A stretch of DNA of 64,000 nt from Gossypium raimondii (taxonomy: Eukaryota; Streptophyta; Magnoliopsida; Malvales; Malvaceae), in the NCBI RefSeq assembly GCF_025698545.1, contig NC_068569.1, forward strand, positions 22,940,001 to 23,004,000, written 5' to 3'. The position numbers and the translations under genes are program-made. The notes under the pieces were generated by a model. That model was given only the letters and a program-made list of their open reading frames with translations, searched no databases and was not told the origin of the DNA. Shown piece after piece: positions 11,580 to 23,050 of the stretch; the first letter of the stretch is position 1, and the number at the start of each line of letters is the position of its first letter.

Positions 11580-13110
11580 TGATTAAAGGCTAAAGTTACA
11601 TATTTTATGTAATTAAATTGGTTAATTTATGAGAATGCACCACTAATTTTGCCATATTTATTGAATTTTGTGCAGGAATGTAATTTGAGACTAAATAGAA
11701 GAAAAAGGAAACAATTGGGCCAAATTAAAGAAAGAAGCAAAGAAGGAGGGCCAAAGTAGAATTTTTCCAATATTAATTAGCTGAAAATTTTGTTGACTTA
11801 GTGGGGGAGATTATTTTGGGATTTATTTTATTATGGGATATTTTTTTCTTAATTTCCTATGACTAGTTGGCTCCTAATTTAGTAAATCCTCTAGTATAAA
11901 TAAAGCATGTATTGTTCATTAATTCATCAATCAAAAATATTTTAGCTTTTATCTCTCAATTCTCTCCTTTCTCACATAGCCTTTGTTATTTCTTAGTTTG
12001 TCTTCCTTCAATTTATTAGTTCCAGTAACCAACCATCCATTTCACCTTTATTTTCAACTTTTCACAAATTTATTTATTGTTTTTAGTTTCTTTAACTTTC
12101 AATTCCCAAAACTTCCAGCTTGTTACTATTTATCATTTACAACTTCTTTTTCAAAATCCCTTTTCAACCACCCCACTTTAATATATTCCAACCCCCATAC
12201 TCAATCACATCACCTATCTTTTCACCCTTTCTACCTTATTAAATTTATCAAATACCAACATGTCCCAAACCTTAGCTAACTAAACCCATTTTCAGCTTTA
12301 GGCCAAAATTAGCCTCGTCAAAACCCGTGAGTTACGAACCCGAGCCATTTAACTCCTAAAATTCTAGTACTTATTACTTCTCCAGATTAAGAGTATGATT
12401 TTGTCAGCTCATAAAGTTAGATCAACACTAAGTCAAAAAAGACGTTGTTTGATTTAGTGAGATTAGACGTACAGTTGGAATTCCGAAAGGAACGTTTCTA
12501 ATCGGTTTTCTGTGAACACATTGGCGTGCCAAGTGGAGATTACTGTTTGGTTCCGTCAAGGGAAGTAGTAACCGGATTTAAATGTCCCACGCGGTTGAGG
12601 GCATTGGTTCGAGCTAGGCTCTTCTAGAACGCAAAGCTGCCGGAGTTTTAAATCACGAACGTTTCGTGGTTGTTCGATCGGTAAGAGTTAGTTATTGGAC
12701 GTTCCATAACTAATTTACACAAGGAAGAGTTGGTGTCCGAGGCGTCCTTGGTAGCTATAACTAGCTTATTGGAAAAGAGGAGTTCATCCAATTTCGAGGA
12801 TCGGTTCAAAGACGAGGAAAATTCGCGCCTAAAGCTGAGCTCATTCTAATTAATTTTTCTTAATATTTATTTCACAGTTTTTATTATTCTGTTTTCAACT
12901 TTTACTTTTTACGCTTTTTATTTATTTATTTCAGGTTTCAAATTTTTATCCCCCCGAACGTCTTGGGCACGACAGCTGCCCCGACATAAATCTGGTCAAG
13001 CGAGCAATAATTTACAGTAAACCAGTCTCTGAGGGATCGACCCTACTCTCTATACTGCATAATTTGCAAACTAAGGCGTAGGTTTATATTGGTGGATTCG
13101 ACACCCATCA
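11580..13110 (+). mobile_element. Athila-like gypsy 5' LTR
   Basis: The right end is fixed by ...CCCATCA (13110), directly before a primer binding site. The left end is placed at TGATTAAAGG (11580) because TGAT/ATCA are complementary termini; this end is less sure. It holds a TATA box (agtataaataaag, about 11890) and, near the end, the tract ctgagggatcgaccctac. A related tract sits in the solo LTR inside PME-D. Length about 1.53 kb. The frame at 11983-12279 is a pyrimidine-rich translation and not a gene. Confidence 0.65.
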
Positions 13111-13114
13111 GTTT

Positions 13115-13132
13115 TGGCGTCGTTGCCGGGGA
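13115..13132 (+). other. Primer binding site, tRNA-Asp type
   Basis: TGGCGTCGTTGCCGGGGA lies 4 bases after the LTR end. It differs by one base from the TGGCGCCGTTGCCGGGGA site that I recall for Athila elements, which is complementary to the 3' end of tRNA-Asp. Confidence 0.75.
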
Positions 13133-13166
13133 CTGGCAACACTTACAAATTGTTTAAATCATCTTC

Positions 13167-14273
13167 ATGACCAGATCTTCATCCGGAGATCTCGAATACG
13201 ACCCAAAGATCGAAAAATCTGCACGAGCGCGACGTAAAGAGACAGAAGTTCTTAAACGTGTAGGAGCAATTGAACGTGGAAAATAAGTCGAAGTGGTTGA
13301 ACCTGAGACCAAACCACTTTGTGAAATAAAAGAGGCGGAAGACAACCTCGGTGAACCAGAAAGGATGGCGAACCGAACCATTCGTCAGCTAGCCGCTGCG
13401 CCCAATGAGCAAACACCGTTATGCATCAACTATCCAGCTGAAGAAACCCCGTTCGAGTTGAAGTCAAGCCTGATCCACCTTTTGCCCACTTTTCGAGGCT
13501 TGAAGAACGAAAATCCACACACTCACTTGAGAGAGTTCCACATGGTCTGCTCAAGCATGAAACCACAGGGAGTAACCGAAGATGAAATCAAACTTCGGGC
13601 CTTTCCATTTTCTTTAGTTGATACAGCAAGAGAATGTTTATTTTACTTACCTCCCAGTTCTATTACAACGTGCGATGACTTATCTCGTGTTTTTCTTGAC
13701 AGATTTTTCCCAGCATCGCGAGCAGCTGAACTTAGGAGAGACATAGTGAGAATTCGGCAAATGGAGAGTGAATCGCTCTACGACTATTGGGAGCGATACA
13801 AAAAACTGTGTGCAAGTTGTCCTCAACACGATTTGACCGAACAATCACTTCTTCAATATTTCTACGAGGGTTTACTCCCTATGGAAATGAAAATGATTGA
13901 CGCTGCTAGTGGAGGGGCGCTTGTCAATATGACTCCACAAAGGGCAAGAGAACTGATATCCACAATGGCGGTAAATTCTCAACAGTATCGGACGAATTCA
14001 GAACCCACAAGACGGGTTAATGGGGTAAACGTTTCATCCTTAGAAGATAAATTGAATAAGCTCACTAATATTGTTCAATCTATGCTTATAGAAAAGAAGA
14101 ATCGGACCCAACTGTGTGGAGTTTGTACTACATCTGAACATCCGACGGATTTGTGCCCAATCCTTAACGAAAATTCAACGGCACATGTTGACGCTGTCGG
14201 AGGCTTTTCGGGACCTCCGCAAAGACGCTATGATCCTTTCTCCAACACCCATCACAGGACCTCAAGCACATAA
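13167..14273 (+). pseudogene. gag of Athila-like retrotransposon, one nonsense codon
   Basis: The frame opens at ATG 13167 and runs to the stop at 14273, broken once by TAA at 13284-13286 (codon 40). It codes for the Ty3/gypsy capsid protein that packages element RNA. Seen: a retrotrans_gag-type domain around FRGLKNENPHTHLREF and LRAFPFSLVDTAREC, the YDYWERYKKLCASCP motif, and a C-terminal CCHC knuckle CX2CX4HX4C (CGVCTTSEHPTDLC). Protease, RT and integrase are absent: within about 70 bp of the gag stop the sequence is PME 3' flank. It is therefore a 5' part of an element (LTR-PBS-gag) cut at the right. The TAA is probably a changed CAA; this is inference. Confidence 0.85.
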
Positions 14274-14335
14274 AAAAAACTCTTAACCATTAAACCTAGC
14301 CAATTTTCTTTACATGATTCTTACAACTTTAATCC

Positions 14336-14565
14336 CAAAATTTTTAACGACACACACTGCATGCATCCATGCATGAAAATACCAAGACGAAGAAGGAAAA
14401 AAGATCAAAGGCCCAAAAGGGCTCCACATATCACTTCCCCATGAATTATGATTCTCAAGTTTACTAAAGGAGACAATAATATTTTGCTTTCCTCCTGCTT
14501 AACCTATATATAGTTCTATAGCTTTTAACTGATTTTATTTGTTTTGATTGTACAAAAAAAGTAAA
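14336..14565. other. PME downstream block, copy 1 (belongs to PME-B)
   Basis: Near-identical to 37712-37936 (below PME-C), including cacactgcatgca, agacgaagaaggaaaaa, ggcccaaaagggctccacat and cctatatatagttctatag. Its left part is lost to the gag element and its right end is cut by the LTR at 14566. With 21412-21543 it forms the interrupted 3' flank of PME-B. Confidence 0.75.
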
Positions 14566-15270
14566 TGTTGACACCATTTTTTTCACAAAAACGGGGTCGA
14601 CTTGGGTTTTGATGAAAACGAAAAAAACGGGAGTCGCCACCAATCCCTTTATTTAATAAGGTGTGATTGGATCACCTCGAAAAGTGATTATTTTTAATAA
14701 ACGGTTTGATTTTATTAAAACAACGATTTTGGTCTACGTAATTCAAAAGAACAGGTTCGGGAGTCGGTTACGTACGAGGAAGGATTAGCACCCTCGTAAC
14801 GCCCAAAATTGGTACCTAGTTGATTAGTTAATGTCTTAATGTCAAGAATTGAAAACTTTGAAGAATTAAAAAAATACGATCCTTGTATTAAAATGTTGAG
14901 AATTTTTGGAAAAAGAAGCATATTTCACGTTAATCGAGAAAAAAATCATATCCAGTAAGTTAGGACACAATGTCTCAAATTCCCGATACGCGAATGAATG
15001 CCAAAATTTACTTGTTTAAAAGATATTTAATTATCTCGGGTTTAGAAAAGGGATCATGCCCAGTAGGTTAGGACACGATCTTTTCTTAATTCCCGAGATT
15101 GCTTTAAAAAATTGAGTTTGAAAAGATTCGTGTCTTTAGATTTATTGAGAAAGTCGAAACCCAGTAAGTTAGGGTACGACTTTCCCAAATCTAAACAAGA
15201 AATTTTGTTTATTCAAAAAGTCATGATTCATACATTGAATGAAATAATTTAACACGAAATAGTAGAAATA

Positions 15271-15287
15271 AGATACGATGTTAATAT
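15271..15287. repeat. LINE target-site duplication, left copy
   Basis: AGATACGATGTTAATAT, identical to 20961-20977 after the LINE A-tail. Perfect 17-bp duplication. Confidence 0.95.
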
Positions 15288-15425
15288 TTCTCAAAAAGAT
15301 TGGTCTGCTACCCTAGCACGATTGTGTCTGCCGCCTCTGGCACGCTTTTAGGTTTTCTTGTTTTTTTAAGTCTTCTTGTTTTGTCTTCTTTTCTTGATCC
15401 CTGCGCCTCTGTTTCTGGAAAAAAT

Positions 15426-16424
15426 ATGGAGAATGATTTAGCCCAATTATCAATTAATGAAGTGGAGGATGATGTTATCCAAATCCAAGAAAATCCTGGA
15501 ACGGAAAGAACAGAAGAGTTTCTTCAATTGGTGGGGTGTTTTCTTACAGCAAGTATAATTCATTTTCCTGCTATGAAAAGTACTATGGCGAATCTGTGGC
15601 ATCCTATTCATGGAGTTCGTATTCGAGATCTGGGGGAAAAAAGGTTTTTATTCCAATTTTTTCATTATATGGATCTTGAAAGGGTGTTGAAAGGCTCCCC
15701 ATGGACATTCAACAATCATCTGTTAATTCTTTATAATTTAAGATGGGAGGATGATCCCATGAAGGTCCCATTAGTATTGACCCCATTTTGGGTTCAGATT
15801 CATGATGTTCCAATTGGTTTGTTTTCTGACAATCTAGCAGCTAATCTGGGGAATTTTCTAGGAAATTTCATGGAATATGATGGGACTAATTTAGGGAAGG
15901 AAAACAGGAATTTTATGAGGATTAGGGTCTAAGTTGATATCAGACGTCCTCTGAAAAGAAAGAAGCTACTCGAATACAGGGGGAGAAAGTCCTATGTCCA
16001 GTTTAAATATGAAAGATTGATACTTTTTTGCTTCTTTTGTGGAAAATTGGGTCACAATGATTCTTTTTGTGAGGAGAAAATGTTGATTGGAGTAGAAATC
16101 GCAGAAATAGGGTGGGATTTATCAATAAGAGCACAGTCTCGAAGAGCTCTGTCCATGAATAGTGTCTGGCTACGAGAAGAGGGGGAGGGGGCTGTAGGTG
16201 GAATTCTGGAAGGAAATAGGGGTTGTGCAAGGGGACTACAGAGAATGGAACACAATAAGAGTTATGGGAAGGCAGTAGATCCAATTCTGGGTTTTAATGT
16301 GAAAGGTGACACTTTGTGCGAAGATAAAAAGCAGGTTAACTCATTGATGGACCATGGCCAGTATGCGATGGAACATGATTTGGAGGATGAGGCTTTAGTG
16401 GGAGAAGAAGGTAAAAAAAAATAG
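15426..16424 (+). pseudogene. LINE ORF1: DUF4283/zinc-knuckle RNA-binding protein
   Basis: ORF1 proteins of plant L1 elements bind element RNA. The frame starts at ATG 15426 (the frame is open further 5' but lacks an ATG) and runs to TAG at 16424, with one TAA at 15930-15932. Seen: a DUF4283 region (LVGCFLTASIIHFPAMK through PWTFNNHLLILYNLRWEDD and TPFWVQIHDVPIGLFS) and a zf-CCHC_4 knuckle, CFFCGKLGHNDSFC, about residues 200-213. The tail is acidic and low-complexity. Apart from the one stop it is in frame, so damage is light compared with ORF2. Confidence 0.88.
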
Positions 16425-16548
16425 CCAGAACGGAGAATGATGATTTACTACAGAATGAGGGGATTACCTCTCAGGTAAGAAGTAGGAGATCGAGGGACCT
16501 GAACCAATTGATATCGGCGGCTGCCAAGAGGCAAGCCGACCGGGAATT

Positions 16549-19500
16549 ATGAAAATCCTAAGTTGGAATGTCCGTGGATTGGGGAATTCACAGACATTTA
16601 GAAGACTTCGGCACTCGCTGAAGACTTACGACCCCCAGATTGTCTTCTTTATGGAGACGAAAATTGGCAGAATTCAAATGAAGAAAGTTAGGCAAAGATG
16701 TGGTTTTGTGAATGGTATAGAGGTGGATCCAGAGGGAACTAGAGGAGGGCTTTGTTTGGCTTGGAGGTATGATGTAAATATCACTCTGAAAAGCTTCTCT
16801 AAAAGACATATTGATGTGATAGTGCATGATAATGAAAGAGAGGTTATGTGGTGATTTACAGGATTTTATGGAACTCCGTATGCACGAGATAAAGAAGATT
16901 TATGGGCTATTTTGAAAAACCTTTATAATGGAGAGAATAATCCATGGTTAGTATGTGGAGATTTTAATGAAATCATGTATGGTTTTGAGAAGAAATGAGG
17001 TACACCCCGAGACGAGAGAAGGATAGAACAGTTCCGGAAATCATTGGAATTATACCAACTGAATAATGTAGGATATGTGGGTAGATGGTTTACATGGGAA
17101 CGAGGCAATCTACCAGAGACAAATATACGAGAACGCTTGGCTAAAGGGGTAGCAAATATGGAGTGGATTTCGTTGTTCTCTAATATAAAAGTTCAGCATT
17201 TGGTACACTCTTTTTCCGATCATTGTCCTCTCCTTATTGATACAAAGAAGGAAATCAGACAGAGGAATGAAAAAAGTTTCAGAGTTGAAAACTGGTGGTT
17301 TTTGGAGGATTCATTTGTCGACACTGCCAAACATTTATGGAAGATGTCAACAGGTAATTTCCTACAGAAACTGGATTTCATAAAGAAGGGGTTGGAAGAT
17401 TGGGCAGGAAAAATTTTAAAGAACAAAAAAGGGAAAAAGAATTATTTAACAGCAAAATTATCTGAATTACTTGAAGCTGAAAGGGATGATAGTAACATGG
17501 CTGTGTTGATTGATACAAAGATCCAGCTTAACTTAGAGATTGAGAAAGATGAAAGATATTGGGAGCAAAGGGCCAGACTGAATTGGCTCAAATTAGGGGA
17601 TAAAAACACTGCCTTTTTTCATAGCCAAGCAACTCAGAGGCGAAAGAAAAACATGATCAAGAGTTTGCAGTCCGGACATGGTAGGGCCACGAAAAATCTA
17701 CAAGAAATGGAAGAAATTGCTAGGTCTTACTTTCAGAATCTTTTTTCATCACAGAATCAAGGAAATTGTGATTTCCTACTCTCGGGTATAAATCGTTGTA
17801 TTAATGACGAGGATAATAAAAGGCTCACTGCACATTATACAAGGGAAGAAATTCGTGAGACTCTTTTTGAAATGGGACCTACTAAGGTGCCAGGTGAAGA
17901 TGGACTCCCAGCCATCTTTTATCAGAAGTGCTAGCATTTTATGGGTGAGGATACAGTTTCATTTTGTCTTCTACTCTTAAACGGTGATATGGAGGTCAGT
18001 GTTATTAATTCAACTCATATTGTGCTCATTCCAAAAATTAATAATCCCACAAATATGTCACAGTTTAGGCCTATCAGTTTATGCAATGTTGTTTACAAAG
18101 TTATTGCGAAAACTATAGCGAACAGATTTAGAAGGGTGATTGATAAATGCATTGATAAGGCTCAAAGTGCTTTTGTCCCAGGAAGATTAATCTCTGATAA
18201 TGTCTTGCTTGCTTATGAGATACTGCATTCCTTAAAGCAAAAAAAGAGTGGGGAAAAAGGGTTACATGACAGTAAAACTGGATATGAGCAAGGCTTATGA
18301 TAGGGTGGAATGGGTTTTTATCAAAAAGTTAATGTCTCGAATGGGATTCGCTCAAAGTTGGATTGAAAATATTATGAAATGCTTGACTACTGTCTCATAT
18401 AAGGTTGTGATCAATGGCAATGTTGGAATAAAATTCTATCCAGAAAGAGGACTGTGACAATGGGACCCTTTGAGCCCATTTATTTTCCTTATATGTGGAG
18501 AAGGCCTTTCCAGTCTCATGAGAACAGCAGTAGAGGAAGGGTTTTTAAAGGGTGTCAAAGTCAGTAGACGAGGTCCACAGATATCGCTCTTATTATTTGC
18601 AGATGATTGTATCCTTTTTGCGGAGGCAACATGTAGAGGGGCTAATTCATTCAATGCCATATTAAGCGAATATAGAAGGTGCTCGGGGCAATGTGTGAAC
18701 TTTGAGAAATCAACCATCTTTTTCAGCAAAAACACTATTGAGGAGGAAAGAAGACAAATCGTTAATTTTCTTAGAGTCTGAAGCTCAAATAAGCCTGAAC
18801 GTTACCTTGGTTTGCCAAACATGGTGGGACGACAAAAGAAGGTTTCTTTTCAAGCATTGAAAGACAGAATAAAACAACGAATTGACAATTGGAGTATGAG
18901 ATTTTTATCGCAATGTGGAAAAGAAGTGTTTATCAAAGCTGTTTTGCAAGCTATTCCGACTTACTCAATAGCTTGCTTCTTACTTCTGAAATCATTATGT
19001 GATGAAATGGAAGTAATTATCGCGAGATTTTGGTGGAAAAAAGGTCAGGGAAAAGGGGGAATTCATTGGAGCTCGTGGAAGAATTTATGCAGTTTAAAAG
19101 AGAATGGAGGTTTAAGTTTTCGTAATCTCAGTCAATTCAATATTGCATTGCTTGCCAAACAGGGGTGGCGTATTTTTAATTATCTGAATTCGCTTTTAGC
19201 CAGGGTTCTTAAAGCAAAGTATTATCCAAATTTGAATTTTCTAAGTGCAGAGTTGGGGAATTTACCTTCCCTTACTTGGAAGAGTATCTGGGCTGCAAAG
19301 GGACATCTCACTCAAGGCCTGTGTTGGAGAGTTGGGAAAGGAAACAAAATTTCTATTTGGAATTGACCAGTGGATCCCGGGGATCGAACCTAGTATATGG
19401 CAGAACAGTCATCAAAATGGAGAGCTGGAAAATATATCAGATCTAATTGATGGAATACATAAGACGTGGAAAGTGGAGGTTGTTACTCATACCTTTCAAC

Positions 19501-20621
19501 TGGCCATTGCGCAAAGAATATTACAGATCCCACTTGCAACTACAGATAGTGAAGATTTGCTCGTTTGGAAAGGTGAACCGTCTGGAGAATTCTCAGTACG
19601 GAGTGCTTACAAACTATTACAAGATGCTAATCTGGACCCTAATAATTTAGTACAGACCGAATTCAAAGATTTCTACAGAAAATTATGGCAATTACAACTT
19701 CCATAAAAAATTCTACTCTTGATCTGGAGGATTTCTTGGAACTACATTCCTACATTAGTCAATCTACGTTGCAAACGTTTAACCACAAGCGTGCGATGTC
19801 CTCGATGTGGTTCAGGGGAAAAAAACAGTCTCCACGTGTTTTTGCAGTGTCCTAAAAGCAATGAAGTTTGGCAAAACATTAGTATGAATTGGGTTACACC
19901 ATACAGAGATCAGAATACTAGAACATGGCTTACTTGGGTCTTCGAAAAGGGAACCAATTAGCAGTGTAAGGTGTTTTGTTGCGCCTTATGGAACTCACGA
20001 AATCAATTGGTGCATGAGAGGAAGATTGTATCAGGAAGGGATCTTGTTCACATAATAAAGGCTTATTTAGCTGAGATTGAAACAGTGGGAATGGAAAAAC
20101 GTACCTTGAAGACTGTTGAAGTTCAGAGACATTGGGAAGCGAGAACACAGGACACAATACACTTTGATGCAGCTTTTGATACTAACAGGTATAGATCGGC
20201 GTCGGGAGTTATTGTACGAGACTGGCGGGGAAAGTTAAGAGCCTTGAAAACAACCCTCCACTCCAATATTTCATCTCCGTTTCTTGCAGAAGCATATGCA
20301 TGCCTACAAGCAGTAAAGTTAGGCTTAGCAATGGGTCTCCGATCAGTTCCAATTATGGGAGATTCGAAGACGGTCATAAAGAAATGTCAAGCAAAAGGTA
20401 TGGACAAGTCGATTGTTGGAGCAGTCATCAGAGATATTCAGAAGCATAGTTCTCGATTTCAAGAAATAATTTTTCAGTTTATTCAAAAACTAGAAAACTA
20501 TCAAGCCCATAAACTAGCAAAAGAAACATTAGAAAAGGGGGAAGAAAGGAACCTGATCGGAACCGAGAGGATCTGCAATGAAGAACCTCTGCAAGAGGAA
20601 TGGGCAAGGAACCCGGATTGA
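16549..20621 (+). pseudogene. LINE ORF2: endonuclease, reverse transcriptase, RNase H
   Basis: The enzyme that nicks target DNA and reverse-transcribes LINE RNA. Order: AP endonuclease from residue 1 (ILSWNVRGLG, FMETK, VCGDFNEIM, FSDHCPLL); reverse transcriptase (FRPISLCNVVYK, AFVPGRLISDN, KLDMSKAYDRVEW, catalytic FADD at 18596-18607, YLGLP); zf-RVT near 19560-19870 (CPRCGSGEKNSLHVFLQC); and an RNase H-like domain (HFDAAFD, LAEAYACLQAV, GDSKTVI). In-frame stops are at 16852, 16996, 17932, 18455, 18779, 19704 and 19959. One-base insertions shift the frame near 18250 (GGGG run) and 19360 (extra T in AATTGACC). Several stops can be read as Trp or Arg codons changed to TGA/TAG. Confidence 0.92.
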
Positions 20622-20960
20622 AGGGTTTTCAAAAGAAAAGAGATTTGAAAATGATAACAGATGGAAGAAAATCTTTTGGGAAACTGTTATCCTCAGAACA
20701 GATGCGACGATTCAGTATGGAAAAGTGGGATTTAATTGCGTCCAGCTGTTAGATTTGATTGGGTTTTATTTATTATTCTTTTATTTATTACTTTTGTTTT
20801 TTCATCTTCCGTTTTGCTTTTAGGATATGTCTTTTTTGGGCATACTTTGGAGCCCATTTCTGCTTTTGTTTTGGTTGTAATCCGTAAGAACATAACCCAA
20901 ACATATTGGGTATTTCTTTGGTTTGATTTATAATAGCCCAGTTTGATTATTCAAAAAAAA

Positions 20961-20977
20961 AGATACGATGTTAATAT
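20961..20977. repeat. LINE target-site duplication, right copy
   Basis: AGATACGATGTTAATAT, directly after the A tail; pairs with 15271-15287. Confidence 0.95.
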
Positions 20978-21411
20978 GCGTAACTAAATAAATATGAATA
21001 CGATGATGTAAAAACAACACGAGTAATAGCAACGAAAATAAGAAAAATAAAAAGTACAGACCATTAACATACAAAATAGCAATGTATACAAGCAAATAAA
21101 ATTAAAGCATTCTTTCAAAATAATAATGAAAATGTAAATAAAGGAATAAACAAAGAAAATGTATAAAACTATAAAAGTATAAAAGATATATATATGTGTA
21201 CATACATAAAATTATGGAAATATAAAAATAATGAAATACGTATAAAAAGTAGGTGTATATGTATAGGTTTACAAAAGTTAAAATATGCACCTATGTATTA
21301 TAAGAAAGGTATGCATGTATATATAATTCCAAGAATAAAATAATAAAACGTATATAGGTATATATGAATATATATATATATGATAAAACGTATGTATATA
21401 AGCTATATAAA

Positions 21412-21543
21412 ATGAATAAATGAATAAGTTTAATATGATTACATATACAAATCAATCTTATAAGAGGTAGAGAAAAAGAATAAAGAAATCAATATTACAA
21501 CATGGGCTAACAATAATTAATTAATGTTGTGGATGATAAAGAA
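21412..21543. other. PME-B 3' flank
   Basis: Identical in layout to 38020-38151 below PME-C. It carries aataaatgaataagtttaat and ends tgttgtggatgataaagaat before the stop codon. Confidence 0.75.
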
Positions 21544-22926
21544 TTAATGGGTGGTGGAATTGCTAGAAATGGCAGAAGAAGCTTTCTTGAAACGTTTGGG
21601 GGTAGATCTGATCCAGCTCTTGCCGCCAATCATGTTCTTTGTCAAGAAAATTTCCGCCTCTTTGGTCGTCAACTGTTGCGACCATTCAACCCTTTTCCTA
21701 TTATTGGCTCCTGGTCCATGACATTTATATTCTCTGTAGAATACCGTGCTGCAAATATCAGACAAGAAAATTGTTAAACTTCGGTTCAAATTTAAAATGA
21801 TAAACAAATAGATAAACATATTACATTGCGCTTATTTTATGTTACCTTTGCTTGGATGAGTCGCCCCAGTCATCCCAACCTTGTGGTAGTATGACATTGG
21901 ACATATATGTTAGGGCAAAAATGACTCTAGAATATGGGCCCCATGGCCTTCCTAATGCAGCAGTCCTCACCCCAGTTATCTTGCAACCCTGGAATGTAAA
22001 CCCTGTCTCTTCTGATGGCAACTCCCTTCGTTGGGCTGTAATTGATGCACCTCCTTCTGAGAGCGTATGTAAATGACACCTCTGAAATAACCGCCAAACA
22101 AATCCATATATAAGTTACTTTTCATTCAATTAAAATTCTCATATCCAACACATACTTGGACATGATCATATGGGATATAATCTCTTAAAGATCCTCCAAA
22201 TATTTTGAACACATTTATGTATCCAACACTTATAGAATATTACCAAGTAACCGATTGCTAAAATATGTTACCTCAAAAAGGGAAGCGGCATTCCCAAAAA
22301 TGAAGTCCACGGCTCCTTTAATGTAACAATTGCTGTAATAATGTCTTCCGGTGTCATCTAGCAATGTATCCTGGTAAGATAAAATTCTGCATCCAAAGAA
22401 AGCAGCCCTATCTCCAGACACTCGTAATGCCACTGCTTTAGCTCCAGCCCCGCGCGTATTCTATTCACTAAAGTTGTACACAAACATTCAACTAACTCGA
22501 AAAATTATCTGTGCATTCTACACTCTACATGAGCATGGATGGAGATGTTATATATACCTGAATTGTGAGATATCGGCCAACAAAATCTGAAGCCAACACA
22601 GTGAAAGTAGCTGATTCAAATATATTCCCACTGTCACTCCCAGTAATTACAGTACCATTTGGCTTTGAACCACTTAACGTAATAAAAGGTTTATCAGTAG
22701 GAACTACAATCTTTTCATTATAGATTCCAGGCTCAACCAATATGAAAACAACTTCTTTGTTATCTGATAGCACGACATCAATAGCGTCTTGTATCTTCTC
22801 ATAGTCTCCTTTTCCTGATTGGTAGACTCTTATAAATAAAGTTGTTGTTGAAGTTTGAGTAGCGTTTGCTCGAGGGGTACTCGCCATTAACGTGAATAAT
22901 GTTATGAAAAAGATGAAAGCAGCCAT
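21544..22926 (-). CDS. PME-B: pectinesterase, intact four-exon gene
   Basis: Secreted pectin methylesterase of the short type (family CE8). Exons are 22926-22558, 22460-22272, 22081-21846 and 21748-21544, all with GT-AG introns; the 999-nt frame encodes 332 residues. Signal peptide is residues 1 to about 22. Active-site residues: Q153-D154 (YQDTL), D175 (VDFIFG), R231 and W233 (LGRPW). The position of carrot Gln113 is Lys131 (GAKAVALR), a change shared with C and D. Residues 34-37 read RVYQ where A, C and D have RVDQ. The frame is open further 5' but the only triplet there is TTG, so the first ATG is 22926. Every exon end lies exactly 16,608 bp from its match in PME-C. With Gln113 replaced, full activity is uncertain. 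Confidence 0.93.
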
Positions 22927-23041
22927 CGTTGCAAAACACAAGATTGTAATTAGCTCAAGGATATGGTGAAGTAAATGATGAAAAAATGTTAATGTACGAT
23001 GACTGGTTTTGTTATGAACAAATTGTGGTGGATATTGTTGT

Positions 23042-23050
23042 TTTTATATA
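23042..23050 (-). promoter_or_regulatory. TATA box of PME-B
   Basis: TATATAAAA on the minus strand about 120 bp before the ATG. PME-C (ATATAAAA, 39641-39648) and PME-D (49164-49178) have a box at matching distance. No ATG lies between it and 22926 on the transcribed strand. Confidence 0.5.

Larger units (their letters stand above)
15288..20960 (+). mobile_element. Full-length L1-type LINE, inactivated
   Basis: A non-LTR retrotransposon of 5,673 bp ending in a short A tail, with a perfect 17-bp target duplication. It carries ORF1 (DUF4283 plus CCHC knuckle) and ORF2 (AP endonuclease, reverse transcriptase, zf-RVT, RNase H), all on the plus strand. Stops and frameshifts in both ORFs mean it cannot move by itself now. 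It sits inside the LTR fragment at 14566-21411, so it is younger than that LTR. Confidence 0.93.
14566..21411 (-). mobile_element. Truncated gypsy LTR (TGTTGACACC family), split by a LINE
   Basis: LTR pieces are 14566-15287 and 20978-21411. The start TGTTGACACCATTTTTTT is shared with 24642; on the minus strand it is the LTR 3' end. It has the family tract gggagtcggttacgtacgag and the recurring motif CCAGTAAGTTAGGACACGAT (about 14952, 15061, 15162). The other terminus is missing at 21411, where PME-B 3' flank resumes. About 80 bp of PME flank present in PME-C are lost at the join. Confidence 0.7.

Noticed and set aside
13293-14273. A host gene with a start at 13293
   Set aside because: The triplet is GTG, the frame continues upstream to ATG 13167 through a nonsense codon, and the protein is retrotransposon gag.
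22927-22941. A longer N-terminus (MCFAT...) for PME-B and PME-C
   Set aside because: The upstream in-frame triplet is TTG, not ATG. The ATG five codons on is the first and leads straight into the signal peptide.
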